A DNA stretch of 64,000 nt from Rhodococcus sp. IEGM 1381 (GCF_030056795.1 NZ_JASHKQ010000011.1:1-64000); one strand, 5' to 3'. Counted from the first letter of the stretch, positions 1 through 9,042 are shown. Notes: generated by a model from the letters alone, not told the origin. Program-made: numbers and translations.

Positions 1-200
1 GGCACTGGACCGACGGCGGCCCGACCGACATGAACAACCTGGTTCTGCTCTGCGGATTCCACCACCGACTCATTCACCACAGTGACTGGGAAGTGTTCAT
101 CGCCGCCGACAACCATCCCTGGTTCGTACCGCCAGTCACCGTCGACCCCTACCGACAACCCCGACAATCCCACGCCCGAGCAGGCCCCCACATCGCCTGA
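1..200 (+). CDS. HNH endonuclease domain protein, C-terminal fragment
   Basis: Only the last 65 codons are present, read from base 3 to a TGA at 198-200. The fragment begins H-W-x-D-G-G-P-T-D and continues N-N-L-V-L-L-C-G-F-H-H-R near residues 11-22, which is the second half of an HNH nuclease motif. This arrangement is typical of the actinobacterial DUF222/13E12-repeat HNH proteins, which are multicopy and of uncertain function. The rest of the gene lies upstream of the window, so completeness and start cannot be judged. A strong hairpin follows the stop. Confidence 0.75.
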   Translation, partial: HWTDGGPTDMNNLVLLCGFHHRLIHHSDWEVFIAADNHPWFVPPVTVDPYRQPRQSHARAGPHIA

Positions 201-224
201 GCCCGGCCACACCCACATGCAAAT

Positions 225-258
225 CCAGCCCCGCACCGAGAACACGGTGCGGGGCTGG
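225..258 (+). terminator. Hairpin terminator after the HNH gene
   Basis: A perfect 14-bp inverted repeat, CCAGCCCCGCACCG and its complement, flanks a 6-nt loop, 25 bp after the HNH stop. There is no U tract. It lies between convergent genes (HNH on +, dapD on -), so it may act in both directions. Confidence 0.7.
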
Positions 259-296
259 AAGAGATTGGCCGTCAACCTATTTCGAGAACGAAGCTC

Positions 297-1250
297 TCAG
301 TCGTTGGCGTGCAATACCGCGTTCAGTTCGACGCCGGTTCCCTTCCACGGCACCACCTCTACCGCGCCCGAGAGCGAGTTGCGACGGAACAGCAGGTTGG
401 ACTTTCCGGTCAGTGTCGCCGCCTTCACCACGGTTCCATCCGGTCCGCTGACCTTCGTTCCCGCGGTGATGTAGAGCCCCGCCTCGACGACGCAATCGTC
501 ACCGAGAGAGATGCCGAGTCCGGAGTTGGCACCGAGTAGGCAGCTCTTTCCGACGGAGATGACGTTCTTTCCGCCGCCGGAGAGTGTGCCCATGATCGAC
601 GCGCCGCCGCCGACGTCGGAACCGTCGCCCACCACGACGCCTGCTGAGATGCGCCCCTCGACCATCGAGTTGCCGAGCGTGCCTGCGTTGAAGTTGACGA
701 AGCCCTCGTGCATGACCGTCGTTCCACTGGCCAGATGAGCACCGAGGCGCACCCGGTCGGCGTCGGCGATGCGAACTCCGGTGGGAACGACGTAGTCGAC
801 CAGACGCGGGAACTTGTCGACGCCGTACACCGTCACGTGGCCGCGGGCGCGCAGCTTCGCGCGCACCGTTTCGAAGCCGTCGACCGCTGCGGGGCCGAAG
901 TTGGTCCATACGACGTTGGCGAGCAGGCCGAACACTCCGTCGAGGTTCTGCCCGTGCGGCTGAATCAGCCGGTGCGAGAGCAGATGCAGTCGCAGATACG
1001 CGTCGTGCGCGTCGATCGGGGCGTCGTCGAGGGAGGCGATGCTGGTGCGAACCGCAACGACCTCGACCCCGCGCGCGTCGTCCGGTCCGACGAGTGAAGC
1101 GAACTCCTCCGGGATGTCGGATCCCTCGAGTCGAGTGGTGCCGGTCTCGAAGCCCGACCCGAGCTCGGGGCTCGGAAACCAGGTGTCGAGAACGACACCC
1201 GACGTCGTGATGTTGGCAATACCTACTGCTGATGCTCCCTGTGCGCTCAC
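297..1250 (-). CDS. dapD: 2,3,4,5-tetrahydropyridine-2,6-dicarboxylate N-succinyltransferase
   Basis: Predicted DapD, 317 aa, similar in length to the mycobacterial enzyme. It succinylates tetrahydrodipicolinate with succinyl-CoA in the diaminopimelate/lysine pathway that feeds peptidoglycan. The C-terminal half (about residues 170-270) is a left-handed beta-helix of hexapeptide repeats rich in G-N/S-x-V steps, including [15 protein letters not shown]. The start is GTG at 1250. It stands divergent to the dapE side, as dapD and dapE do in M. tuberculosis (Rv1201c/Rv1202), but here another gene lies between them. Confidence rests on the repeat pattern plus gene order. Confidence 0.93.
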   Translation of the reverse strand: MSAQGASAVGIANITTSGVVLDTWFPSPELGSGFETGTTRLEGSDIPEEFASLVGPDDARGVEVVAVRTSIASLDDAPIDAHDAYLRLHLLSHRLIQPHGQNLDGVFGLLANVVWTNFGPAAVDGFETVRAKLRARGHVTVYGVDKFPRLVDYVVPTGVRIADADRVRLGAHLASGTTVMHEGFVNFNAGTLGNSMVEGRISAGVVVGDGSDVGGGASIMGTLSGGGKNVISVGKSCLLGANSGLGISLGDDCVVEAGLYITAGTKVSGPDGTVVKAATLTGKSNLLFRRNSLSGAVEVVPWKGTGVELNAVLHAND

Positions 1251-1431
1251 GGCAGGAAGAATACGCGGTGGGTTTCGCGCGCGGGTTCACCCGTCATCGC
1301 GGGTACGCGGACTGTTTACGGAATCCGATCCTGATGCCGCGTCGGTTCGTTACCGATTCGACGGTCGAGTGTGATCTCATCGGGATACCGATGGATGGGT
1401 AGGCGGCCGGGGAGCTGACAGAGTTTCACCG
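1251..1431. other. Divergent intergenic region upstream of dapD
   Basis: This 181-bp stretch separates dapD from a possible small ORF and the secreted propeller gene, so it should hold divergent promoters. I see no convincing -35/-10 pair, riboswitch or strong hairpin. Confidence 0.4.
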
Positions 1432-1575
1432 GTGATCACCCGTACCGGCTCGCGCAGCCGCGGAGCCGCCGCGGTGATGGCCGATGGATTCTCCTTCACC
1501 GGCTTGGTGACGACCTTGGCCACGACGATCGTCCTCGGAATCGCCCTGGGTTTGGTTGTCGCAGGAGCTTGGTAG
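1432..1575 (+). CDS. Possible 47-aa single-pass membrane peptide
   Basis: A GTG at 1432 opens a 47-codon frame ending in TAG at 1573-1575. After a short basic start (T-R-T-G-S-R-S-R) the peptide has a long hydrophobic stretch (about residues 20-46) made of Leu, Val, Ile, Ala and Gly, ending A-G-A-W. That is the shape of a one-helix membrane peptide. It fills most of the gap between dapD and the next gene. No clear ribosome binding site is seen and no family is recognised. It could be chance coding in GC-rich DNA, so confidence is low. Confidence 0.35.
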   Translation: MITRTGSRSRGAAAVMADGFSFTGLVTTLATTIVLGIALGLVVAGAW

Positions 1576-1621
1576 ACATGCCCATCGGCTGACAGGGGGT
1601 CGCCGAGTCTGGGGGGACGTC

Positions 1622-2566
1622 ATGGGTTCGAGCAAGTCCACACGTACGCGTTCGGCAGTGACGGTGATCGCTGCGGCGCTGATCGCCGTGAGCAGTACTG
1701 TCATCGGTTCGGGCACCGCAGCCGCCGATCCCACCTGTGCCGGAGCCGGCGGTTGGTCGGCCGTGGTCGCGCGCATCCCCGGGGCAGCTCTCGAAGGCCT
1801 GGCCGTCGACGCGTCGTGCCGCGCCTACGTCACCGACATCGTCTCCGGCCGGGTGTTCCGAATCGACGCGCCGGGCCGGCCCGCGTACCCCATCGCCAAG
1901 GTTCCGAGCGGCGGCGGCGGAGCCCTGGCCTGGATGCCCGACGGCACACTCCTGGTCGGCTACGGAGCCGACCCTCGCGTCCTCGTCGGCGACCTCGTCA
2001 AGGCGGCCGGTATCGTTCGACTCGACGTGAACACGCTTGCCGTCACCCCGTTTGCGACCGGACTGAGTGCAGCCAACGGACTCGCTGTCGCTGCCGACGG
2101 AACTGTGTACGCCACCAACGACTTCGGCTCGCTCATCGGTCGGATCGGCCCCGACGGTTCCGTCGACCCGGACTGGGCTCGCTTGCCGAGCGCCAACGGC
2201 GCCGTCCTCGACGCGGCCGATCAGTATCTGTACGTCTCGCGAACATTCGTGAACCCAGGGGTCAGCCGAATTCCGATCGCCAACCCGTCGGCACCGGAAA
2301 GTCTGCTCGACCTGTCGGGACTTGGCTCCTTCGGAGCCCCGGACGGCCTGACTCTCGATGCCGCCGGACGCCCCGTGGTACCGCTCAATGCCGGCGGATC
2401 TGTCGTCCGCATCGATGCGCCGGGGGCCACCTGTGTTGTAGGCACCGGTACCAGGTTGACGAGTGTTGTCGTTTATGGACGGTCCGAACAGGGTTTTTCG
2501 AGCGGCCGATTGTTCGGCGCAGGGTTCGACGGCGTGGTCCGCGAGATTCCGGGACCCAAAGCCTAG
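1622..2566 (+). CDS. Secreted SMP-30/gluconolactonase-like beta-propeller protein
   Basis: 314 aa from ATG 1622, chosen because a G-rich Shine-Dalgarno (GGGGGG) sits six bases upstream and a signal peptide follows directly; an upstream in-frame TTG at 1556 would bury that signal. Residues 1-35 have basic residues, a hydrophobic core and A-A-A-D, so secretion is expected. The mature part has repeated G-L-A-V-D, D-G-T-x-Y-x-T-N-D and D-G-L-T-L-D-A-x-G segments typical of six-bladed SMP-30/NHL-type propellers. The substrate is unknown. The stop is only 10 bp before dapE, suggesting co-transcription. This gene separates dapD from dapE, unlike in M. tuberculosis. Confidence 0.8.
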   Translation: MGSSKSTRTRSAVTVIAAALIAVSSTVIGSGTAAADPTCAGAGGWSAVVARIPGAALEGLAVDASCRAYVTDIVSGRVFRIDAPGRPAYPIAKVPSGGGGALAWMPDGTLLVGYGADPRVLVGDLVKAAGIVRLDVNTLAVTPFATGLSAANGLAVAADGTVYATNDFGSLIGRIGPDGSVDPDWARLPSANGAVLDAADQYLYVSRTFVNPGVSRIPIANPSAPESLLDLSGLGSFGAPDGLTLDAAGRPVVPLNAGGSVVRIDAPGATCVVGTGTRLTSVVVYGRSEQGFSSGRLFGAGFDGVVREIPGPKA

Positions 2567-2576
2567 GGTTGTCGGC

Positions 2577-3662
2577 GTGACGCTCGAACTGCACGCCGAC
2601 CCGATAGATCTGACCGCTGCACTGGTGGATATCCCCAGTGTCAGTGAGGACGAATCGCGCATCGCCGACGAGGTGGAGCAGGCGCTCCGCGCGCAGACCA
2701 CGGGCTTCGAGATCATTCGGAGCGGCAACGCCGTTCTGGCCAGGACCAACCGCGGGCTCGGATCGCGGGTGATGCTGGCCGGCCACCTCGACACGGTGCC
2801 CATCGCCGACAACGTGCCGTCGAGGCGGGAACACGACAGTGCCGAGGGCGACATCCTGTACGGGTGCGGAACCGTCGACATGAAGTCGGGGGACGCCGTC
2901 TTCCTTCATCTCGCCGCGACCATCGACAACCCCGCGCACGATCTGACTCTGGTGTTCTACGACTGCGAGGAGATCGCGGCCTCGCGAAACGGGCTCGGCC
3001 GCATCGAGCGAGAACTGCCGGAGTGGCTCGAAGCCGACGTCGCCATTCTCGGCGAACCGTCCGGTGGTTTCATCGAGGCCGGGTGCCAAGGGACACTGCG
3101 GGTTCGGCTGACGGCGTCGGGAACGCGGGCACACAGCGCCCGTTCCTGGCTGGGCGACAACGCAATTCACAAATTCGGTGCGGTTCTCAACCGTCTTGCC
3201 GCCTATCGAGCCCGCACCGTCGACATCGACGGCTGTGTATATCGCGAAGGGCTGCAAGCGGTTCGGATCTCCGGCGGAGTCGCGGGAAACGTCGTTCCCG
3301 ACGCTGCCGAACTCGACGTCAATTTCCGATTCGCGCCGGATCGCAGTGTCACCGAGGCCGTCGAGCACGTTCGTGAGGTGGTCGAAGGGCTCGATCTCGG
3401 CTTCGAGGTCACCGATTCGTCGCCGGGTGCGTTACCCGGTCTGAACAAGCCTGCTGCCGCGGCCCTCATCGAGGCGGCGGGAGGGCAGTTCCGCGCCAAG
3501 TACGGCTGGACCGACGTATCTCGGTTCTCGGCCCTCGGCATCCCGGCGGTCAATTACGGGCCCGGCGATCCCAACCTCGCCCACAAACGGGACGAACGCG
3601 TCCCCGTCGAGCAGATCACCCATGTCACACAGGTTCTCCGGAGCTACCTCTCTGCCGGATAG
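2577..3662 (+). CDS. dapE: Succinyl-diaminopimelate desuccinylase
   Basis: 361 aa, close to the 354 aa of the mycobacterial enzyme. It hydrolyses N-succinyl-LL-2,6-diaminopimelate to LL-DAP and succinate. M20 metallopeptidase ligands are visible: A-G-H-L-D-T-V-P (H and D), [10 protein letters not shown] (D), Y-D-C-E-E (general base and ligand), G-E-P-S-G-G (E), and a C-terminal L-A-H-K-R-D-E (H). GTG at 2577 is chosen because the family N-terminus begins there; the longer open frame to 2463 runs through the preceding gene. Together with dapD it gives two steps of the succinylase branch. Confidence 0.92.
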   Translation: MTLELHADPIDLTAALVDIPSVSEDESRIADEVEQALRAQTTGFEIIRSGNAVLARTNRGLGSRVMLAGHLDTVPIADNVPSRREHDSAEGDILYGCGTVDMKSGDAVFLHLAATIDNPAHDLTLVFYDCEEIAASRNGLGRIERELPEWLEADVAILGEPSGGFIEAGCQGTLRVRLTASGTRAHSARSWLGDNAIHKFGAVLNRLAAYRARTVDIDGCVYREGLQAVRISGGVAGNVVPDAAELDVNFRFAPDRSVTEAVEHVREVVEGLDLGFEVTDSSPGALPGLNKPAAAALIEAAGGQFRAKYGWTDVSRFSALGIPAVNYGPGDPNLAHKRDERVPVEQITHVTQVLRSYLSAG

Positions 3663-3672
3663 CCTGAACGGC

Positions 3673-4425
3673 ATGAACAGCGACCAGGATACGGGCACCG
3701 AGAAGCCGGCCAAGCACATGGGATCCGTCGTGCTGCGGCGTGGCCGAAACACCGAGACGTCCACCTCGGATCAGCGCCTGCTCGACCAGCGAGGATCAGG
3801 AAACTGGATTCACTCCGATACCTGGCGCGTGCTGCGCATCCAGAGCGAATTCGTCGAGGGATTCGGCGCGCTCGCCGAGGTGCCGAAAGCCGTGACGGTA
3901 TTCGGCTCGGCCCGCACCCCCGTCGACCATCCCGAGTACGCCCGAGCCCGGCAGCTCGGAGCAGCCCTCGCCGAGGAGGGCTTCGCCGTCATCACCGGCG
4001 GCGGCCCGGGTGTGATGGAAGGTGCCAACCGCGGTGCGAGCGAGGCCGACGGCTACTCGATCGGACTTGGCATCGAATTGCCGTTCGAGCAAGGACTCAA
4101 CGAGTGGGTCGATCTGGGCGTCAACTTTCGATACTTCTTCGTGCGCAAGACCATGTTCGTCAAGTACTCCCAGGCGTTCGTATGCCTGCCCGGCGGCTTC
4201 GGTACCCTCGACGAACTGTTCGAGGCACTGACTCTGGTGCAAACCGCCAAGGTCACGAAGTTCCCGATCGTGTTGTTGGGCAAAGACTTCTGGTCGGGAC
4301 TGCTCGATTGGATCAAGACGACGCTCGTGAAAGAAGGCAAAGTGTCCGAGAAGGACCTCGACCTCATCCACTGCACCGACAGCGTCGACGAGGCCGTGCG
4401 CATCGTCCGCGAGGCCCAACAGTGA
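3673..4425 (+). CDS. LOG-family protein, first of a tandem pair
   Basis: About 250 aa, a Rossmann-like LOG/TIGR00730 protein. G-G-G-P-G-V-M-E-G-A-N-R-G-A near residue 115 and P-G-G-F-G-T-L-D-E-L-F-E near residue 175 match the nucleotide-binding and P-G-G-x-G-T-x-x-E signatures of cytokinin-riboside 5'-monophosphate phosphoribohydrolases. A polar N-terminal extension of about 60 residues precedes the domain. ATG 3673 avoids most of the overlap with dapE; ATG 3622 is possible and would overlap by 41 bp. Its stop overlaps the next LOG gene by 4 bp. The exact substrate is not proven for this longer subtype. Confidence 0.82.
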   Translation: MNSDQDTGTEKPAKHMGSVVLRRGRNTETSTSDQRLLDQRGSGNWIHSDTWRVLRIQSEFVEGFGALAEVPKAVTVFGSARTPVDHPEYARARQLGAALAEEGFAVITGGGPGVMEGANRGASEADGYSIGLGIELPFEQGLNEWVDLGVNFRYFFVRKTMFVKYSQAFVCLPGGFGTLDELFEALTLVQTAKVTKFPIVLLGKDFWSGLLDWIKTTLVKEGKVSEKDLDLIHCTDSVDEAVRIVREAQQ

Positions 4426-4985
4426 ACAATCCAGCAACTGAGGGACATTCGCTCAGCGTCTGCGTCTATTGCGCGTCGGGACCCGTCGACTCTTCTTTCA
4501 TCGAACTCGCGCGTGACGTCGGAACCGAGATCGGCCGACGTGGCTGGCAACTCGTCTCGGGCGGTGGCAACGTCTCGATGATGGGCGCGGTGGCCGCGGC
4601 GACGCGAGCGGCAGGCGGGAACACCGTCGGCGTCATCCCGAAGGCGCTCGTGCACCGCGAGGTCGCCGACGTCGACGCCGATGAGCTGATCGTCACCGAC
4701 ACGATGCGCGAGCGCAAGAAGATCATGGAGGATCGCGCCGACGCGTTCATCACGCTGCCCGGCGGTATCGGAACACTCGAGGAACTGTTCGAGACGTGGA
4801 CTGCGGGCTACCTCGGCATGCACAGCAAGCCGATGGTGATGCTCGACCCGTTCGGACATTTCGATGGAATGATGCAATGGATCGACGGTCTTCGGGCGAC
4901 CGGATTCGTGCAACAGCGAGCTCTCGACGCACTGATCAGGACGACGACGGTCGACTCGGCTTTGAATGCATGCGCGACGTTGTGA
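4422..4985 (+). CDS. LOG-family cytokinin riboside 5'-monophosphate phosphoribohydrolase (Rv1205-like)
   Basis: 187 aa, as in M. tuberculosis Rv1205, which is known to release free cytokinins from riboside monophosphates. Signatures are S-G-G-G-N-V-S-M-M-G near residue 45 and P-G-G-I-G-T-L-E-E-L-F-E near residue 110, with the arginine motif M-R-E-R-K between them. The GTG start at 4422 overlaps the previous stop (GTGA), so the two LOG genes are almost surely translated from one message. The first LOG protein has the longer N-terminus and a slightly different signature, so the pair are paralogues and not a simple duplication. Confidence 0.88.
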   Translation: MNNPATEGHSLSVCVYCASGPVDSSFIELARDVGTEIGRRGWQLVSGGGNVSMMGAVAAATRAAGGNTVGVIPKALVHREVADVDADELIVTDTMRERKKIMEDRADAFITLPGGIGTLEELFETWTAGYLGMHSKPMVMLDPFGHFDGMMQWIDGLRATGFVQQRALDALIRTTTVDSALNACATL

Positions 4986-5012
4986 CAGGTCACGAACCTC
5001 GGCCACGGAGTG

Positions 5013-5029
5013 AACAACTCAAAGTTGTT
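5013..5029. promoter_or_regulatory. Palindrome upstream of fadD6 (candidate operator)
   Basis: AACAACT-CAA-AGTTGTT is a perfect 7-bp inverted repeat with a 3-bp centre, in an AT-rich patch 49 bp before the fadD6 ATG. It lies where a promoter would be and resembles a site for a small dimeric repressor. No regulator gene is adjacent, so its role is inferred. Confidence 0.45.
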
Positions 5030-5077
5030 ACTCTCAAGTAGGGTTAGCAATCTCACATCGTCTTCAAAGGGGAGTTC

Positions 5078-6853
5078 ATGGCCGTCGATGCCCGTCAGAA
5101 AATTGGAGTGACCGACCTCGCGGTCGCGTTGCCGAAAATGGTGACGGAGGTGCCGAGCCTGCTCAAGGGCCTGGCGGGGTTCACCCGCAAGCCCGATCAC
5201 AAGGTGTCGATCGGCCTGATCTTCCAAGAGGCTGCCGCCAAGAACAGCAGCCGCCCGTTCGTGCGGTTCGAGGGCGAGTCGACCTCGTACAAGGACGCCA
5301 ACGAGTTGGTCAACCAGTACGCCGCAGTGTTTGCCGACCACGGTGTCGAGCGCGGTGACGTCGTCGGCGTGCTGAGCAAGAACCGCCCGGAGGCGTTGTT
5401 CGCCGCGCTTGCCGCCGTCAAGCTCGGTGCCACCGCGGGCATGCTGAACTACAACCAGCGCGGCGACGTGCTCGAGCACAGCCTCGGCATTCTCGACGCG
5501 AAGGTCCTGGTCCTGGACGAGAACGCGCAGGAAGCTCTCGATTCGCTCGACGGCGAGCCGAAGGTGGGAGCGGTGCTGCCACTGAAGAAGCTGGCCGAGC
5601 TCGCTGCACATGAGTCGAAGAAGAACCCGTCGGTCACCTCGGAGATCCAGGCCAAGGAGAAGGCGTTCTACATCTTCACCTCGGGCACCACCGGCATGCC
5701 GAAGGCCAGCCTGATGAGCCACTTCCGCTGGCTCAAGTCGATGTCCGGTCTGGGCAACATGGGCGTGCGGCTGCGCAGCAACGACGTCATCTACTGCTGC
5801 CTACCGCTCTATCACAACAATGCGCTGACGGTGACGCTGTCCTCGGTGCTCGCCGGCGGCGCAACGATGGCCATCGGCAAGCAGTTCTCGGTGAGCAACT
5901 TCTGGGAAGACGTCCGCGTCAACAAAGCCACCGCGTTCACCTATATCGGTGAGCTGTGCCGCTACCTGCTGACTCAGCCCAAGAAGGACTCCGACCGTGA
6001 CAACACGATCAAGCTGATCGTCGGCAACGGACTGCGCCCCGAGATCTGGGAAGAGTTCACCGAGCGATTCGGCATCTCCCGTGTCGCCGAGTTCTACGGT
6101 GCCAGCGAATGCAACATCGCATTCGTCAACGCACTGAACATGAAGAAGACCGCGGGCATCTGCCCGCTTCCGTATGCCGTGGTGCAGTACGACGAGGAGT
6201 CCGGCAAGGCCAAGCGCGGCCAGGACGGCAAGCTGCGCAAGGTCGGCAACGGGGAGATCGGACTGCTGCTGTCCAAGATCACCGACCGGGCACCGTTCGA
6301 CGGCTACTCCGACGACAACGCCACCGAGAAGAAAATGGTGCGCGACGGGTTCAAGGACGGCGATGCCTGGTTCGACACCGGTGATCTGGTTCGCAAACAG
6401 GGTTGGATGCACGTCGCATTCGTCGACCGCCTCGGTGACACCTTCCGCTGGAAGGGCGAAAACGTCGCCACCACCCAGGTCGAGGGTGCTCTCGGCGGGC
6501 ACTCGGCCGTCGACGGAGCTGTCGTCTACGGCGTCGACATCGAGGGAACCGACGGCAAGGCGGGCATGGCTGCGGTGACGTTGCGCGAGGGTGAGACCTT
6601 CGACGGCAAGTCCTTTGCAGAGCATCTCTACGACAAGCTCCCGACCTACGCGGTACCGCTGTTCATCCGCACAGTCGACAGCCTCGAGCAGACGTCGACG
6701 TTCAAGAGCCAAAAAGTGGCGCTGCGCAAGCTCGGTTACGAGGAAGACAGTGACAGCGAGCTGTACGTGCTGCGGGGCAAGTCCGGTGGCTACGAGAAGG
6801 CGTACGACGGGTACGTCGACGAGGTCGCCGCAGGCAAGGCACCCAAGGGCTAG
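5078..6853 (+). CDS. fadD6: Long-chain acyl-CoA synthetase (FadD6-like)
   Basis: 591 aa, of family length. It activates fatty acids with ATP and CoA through an acyl-adenylate. The AMP-binding P-loop T-S-G-T-T-G-M-P-K is near residues 201-209, the G-A-S-E-C motif near residue 340, and W-F-D-T-G-D-L-V near residue 431. Its position directly after the Rv1205-like gene and before folP2 matches fadD6 (Rv1206). ATG 5078 follows a GGGGAG ribosome binding site. The V-A-F-V-D-R-L-G-D-T-F-R-W-K-G-E-N hinge fits the FATP/very-long-chain branch of the family. Confidence 0.92.
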   Translation: MAVDARQKIGVTDLAVALPKMVTEVPSLLKGLAGFTRKPDHKVSIGLIFQEAAAKNSSRPFVRFEGESTSYKDANELVNQYAAVFADHGVERGDVVGVLSKNRPEALFAALAAVKLGATAGMLNYNQRGDVLEHSLGILDAKVLVLDENAQEALDSLDGEPKVGAVLPLKKLAELAAHESKKNPSVTSEIQAKEKAFYIFTSGTTGMPKASLMSHFRWLKSMSGLGNMGVRLRSNDVIYCCLPLYHNNALTVTLSSVLAGGATMAIGKQFSVSNFWEDVRVNKATAFTYIGELCRYLLTQPKKDSDRDNTIKLIVGNGLRPEIWEEFTERFGISRVAEFYGASECNIAFVNALNMKKTAGICPLPYAVVQYDEESGKAKRGQDGKLRKVGNGEIGLLLSKITDRAPFDGYSDDNATEKKMVRDGFKDGDAWFDTGDLVRKQGWMHVAFVDRLGDTFRWKGENVATTQVEGALGGHSAVDGAVVYGVDIEGTDGKAGMAAVTLREGETFDGKSFAEHLYDKLPTYAVPLFIRTVDSLEQTSTFKSQKVALRKLGYEEDSDSELYVLRGKSGGYEKAYDGYVDEVAAGKAPKG

Positions 6854-6873
6854 GCCGTGTCACTATTGATTTC

Positions 6874-7734
6874 ATGAGTACCCTCTGCGGCAAACCGGTC
6901 GCCGACGATCGCGCTTTGGTGATGGCCATCGTCAATCGAACCCCCGATTCGTTCTACGACGGGGGTGCGAACTTTGCCGACGATGCTGCGATGGCGTCGG
7001 TGCATCGAGCTGTCGCAGAGGGTGCCGACATGGTCGATATCGGCGGTGTGAAGGCCGGTCCGGGCGCAATCGTCGACGCGAACGAGGAAATCCGCCGCGT
7101 CGTTCCGTTCGTCGAGGCCATCCGCGGTGCTTATCCGGAGCTGCTGATCAGTGTCGACACCTGGCGTAGCGAGGTCGCTCGGTTGGCCTGCGGAGTCGGC
7201 GCGGACATGATCAACGACACGTGGGCCGGGGCGGACCCCGAGTTGGTGCGCGTCGCTGCGGCCGAGGGCGTCGGCATCGTCTGTTCGCACACCGGTGGCG
7301 CCGTGCCACGCACGCGTCCGTACCGCGTCCGGTACGCCGATGTGGTGGCGGACGTGATCGCGGAAGTCACCGCAGCCGCCGAGAATGCTGTCGCCGAGGG
7401 GGTGAAGAAGGATTCGATATTGATCGATCCGACGCACGATTTCGGGAAAAACACCTATCACGGGCTCGAGTTGTTGCGGCGCGTGGACGATCTTGTAAAC
7501 ACCGGGTGGCCTGTGCTCATGGCGCTGAGCAACAAGGACTTCGTAGGCGAGACTCTAGGGGTAGAGCTCGTCGACCGGTTGGAGGGAACATTGGCAGCGA
7601 CAGCATTGGCCGCAGCAGGCGGAGCCCGAATGTTCCGGGTGCACGAGGTTGCGTCGACCAGAAGAGTCGTAGACATGGTGGCAGCGATCCAGGGGCTTCG
7701 AACCCCGGCGCGGACGGTCAGGGGTCTGGCATGA
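6874..7734 (+). CDS. folP2: Dihydropteroate synthase homologue FolP2
   Basis: 286 aa, TIM-barrel pterin-binding protein. The N-terminus has M-A-I-V-N-R-T-P-D-S-F-Y-D-G-G, a slightly altered form of the DHPS N-V-T-P-D-S-F-S-D-G-G signature. D-I-G-G-V-K-A-G-P-G replaces the usual D-I-G-G-E-S-T-R-P-G. The changes at the second loop fit the FolP2 paralogue, whose DHPS activity is doubtful in mycobacteria (the M. leprae copy failed as a DHPS). It overlaps gpgS by 4 bp, so a job linked to gpgS is as likely as folate synthesis. Confidence 0.87.
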   Translation: MSTLCGKPVADDRALVMAIVNRTPDSFYDGGANFADDAAMASVHRAVAEGADMVDIGGVKAGPGAIVDANEEIRRVVPFVEAIRGAYPELLISVDTWRSEVARLACGVGADMINDTWAGADPELVRVAAAEGVGIVCSHTGGAVPRTRPYRVRYADVVADVIAEVTAAAENAVAEGVKKDSILIDPTHDFGKNTYHGLELLRRVDDLVNTGWPVLMALSNKDFVGETLGVELVDRLEGTLAATALAAAGGARMFRVHEVASTRRVVDMVAAIQGLRTPARTVRGLA

Positions 7735-8660
7735 CACTTGCAGATCGAACGGACGTGACCATGGCATGGTCCGAGACCAACAGCTGGGACGTACCCGACT
7801 GGACTATCGCCGAACTGGAAGCCGCGAAGGCGGGCCGGACGGTGTCGGTGGTACTCCCGGCGCTCAACGAGGAACAGACCGTTGCCGCGGTCATCGACAC
7901 GATTCATCCGCTGCTCGGGGGACTCGTCGACGAGCTGATCGTGTTGGACTCCGGTTCGACCGACGAAACAGCCGTCCGCGCGGCAGCGGCAGGCGCGCGA
8001 GTCATCAGCCGCGAAGAAGCGGTCCCCGGGATCGACCCGGTGCCGGGCAAGGGCGAGGTGCTGTGGCGATCGGTCGCGGCGTCGACCGGCGACATCATTG
8101 CGTTCGTCGACTCCGATCTGATCAATCCCGATCCGGCCTTCGTACCGAAATTGCTCGGCCCTCTGCTGATGGGCGACGGTATCCACCTCGTCAAGGGTTA
8201 CTACCGCCGTCCGCTGCGGGTCAGCGGAACCGAGGATGCCAACGGCGGTGGACGTGTCACCGAGCTCGTGGCCAGGCCACTGCTCGCTGCACTGCGGCCG
8301 GAGTTGACGGGCGTCATCCAGCCGCTCGGCGGGGAATACGCGGGCACTCGCGAACTGCTGTCCGCGGTGCCCTTCGCGCCTGGCTACGGAGTGGAGATCG
8401 GGCTGTTGCTCGATACGTACGACAGGCTCGGTCTCGAGGCGATCGGTCAGGTGAATCTCGGTGTGCGCAAGCACCGCAACCGTCCGCTGGTAGAGCTCGG
8501 GGCGATGAGCAGACAGATCGTCGGAACAATGCTGAACCGGTGCGGCATGGTCGATTCCGGTGCCGGGCTGATGCAGTTCCGGGTCGACGGTGATTCTTTC
8601 GAGCCGTTCTCCACCGAGGTGTCGCTGATGGATCGACCGGCGATGAACTCGCTGAAGTAG
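7731..8660 (+). CDS. gpgS: Glucosyl-3-phosphoglycerate synthase
   Basis: 309 aa GT-A fold glycosyltransferase (GT81). It transfers glucose from a nucleotide sugar to 3-phosphoglycerate, the first step to glucosylglycerate and the methylglucose lipopolysaccharide primer. V-V-L-P-A-L-N-E-E is the nucleotide-binding start near residue 42, and F-V-D-S-D-L near residue 125 holds the metal-binding D-x-D. The ATG overlaps the folP2 stop (ATGA); a second ATG at 7761 could be used instead. Gene order matches Rv1208. Confidence 0.9.
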   Translation: MTLADRTDVTMAWSETNSWDVPDWTIAELEAAKAGRTVSVVLPALNEEQTVAAVIDTIHPLLGGLVDELIVLDSGSTDETAVRAAAAGARVISREEAVPGIDPVPGKGEVLWRSVAASTGDIIAFVDSDLINPDPAFVPKLLGPLLMGDGIHLVKGYYRRPLRVSGTEDANGGGRVTELVARPLLAALRPELTGVIQPLGGEYAGTRELLSAVPFAPGYGVEIGLLLDTYDRLGLEAIGQVNLGVRKHRNRPLVELGAMSRQIVGTMLNRCGMVDSGAGLMQFRVDGDSFEPFSTEVSLMDRPAMNSLK

Positions 8661-8691
8661 TCGTGTCGGGCGGGCGTGACAAGATCGTGGC

Positions 8692-9042
8692 ATGTTGACG
8701 CTGCTGATCTACGTCGTCGTCATTGCCGTCGTCGCTGCTGCACTGTTCTTCGTGGCGTCGACGGTGTTCGGTCGCGGTGAGCAACTGGGCCCACTGCCCG
8801 AGGGAACCACCGCGACCGTGCTGCCCGCGGAGGGCGTCACCGGTACCGACGTGCGCTCGCTGAAGTTCCAGCAGACCGTACGGGGGTACAAGCCGAGCGA
8901 GGTCGATTGGGCACTCGAGCGGCTCGGCGGCGAGATAGACATGCTTCGGTCGCGGTTGTCCGCAGCGGAGGCCAGCGCACAATTGTGGTCGCGGGCTTCC
9001 GAGGGGCAGAAGCCGGGTGTCGCCGAACCGGACGAGCGGTGA
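8692..9042 (+). CDS. Small DivIVA-domain membrane protein (Rv1209-like)
   Basis: 116 aa. Residues 2-22 form one hydrophobic helix (L-T-L-L-I-Y-V-V-V-I-A-V-V-A-A-A-L-F-F-V). A short linker then leads to a DivIVA-type segment, F-Q-Q-T-V-R-G-Y-K-P-S-E-V-D-W-A-L-E-R-L, followed by a predicted coiled coil. DivIVA/Wag31 motifs of this kind sense membrane curvature and recruit polar-growth proteins, but no function is established for this small version. It overlaps tag by 4 bp and has the same neighbours as Rv1209. Confidence 0.8.
   Translation: MLTLLIYVVVIAVVAAALFFVASTVFGRGEQLGPLPEGTTATVLPAEGVTGTDVRSLKFQQTVRGYKPSEVDWALERLGGEIDMLRSRLSAAEASAQLWSRASEGQKPGVAEPDER

Noticed and set aside
1556-1621. Upstream TTG start for the propeller gene
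   Set aside because: ATG 1622 has a strong ribosome binding site and places the signal peptide at the N-terminus.
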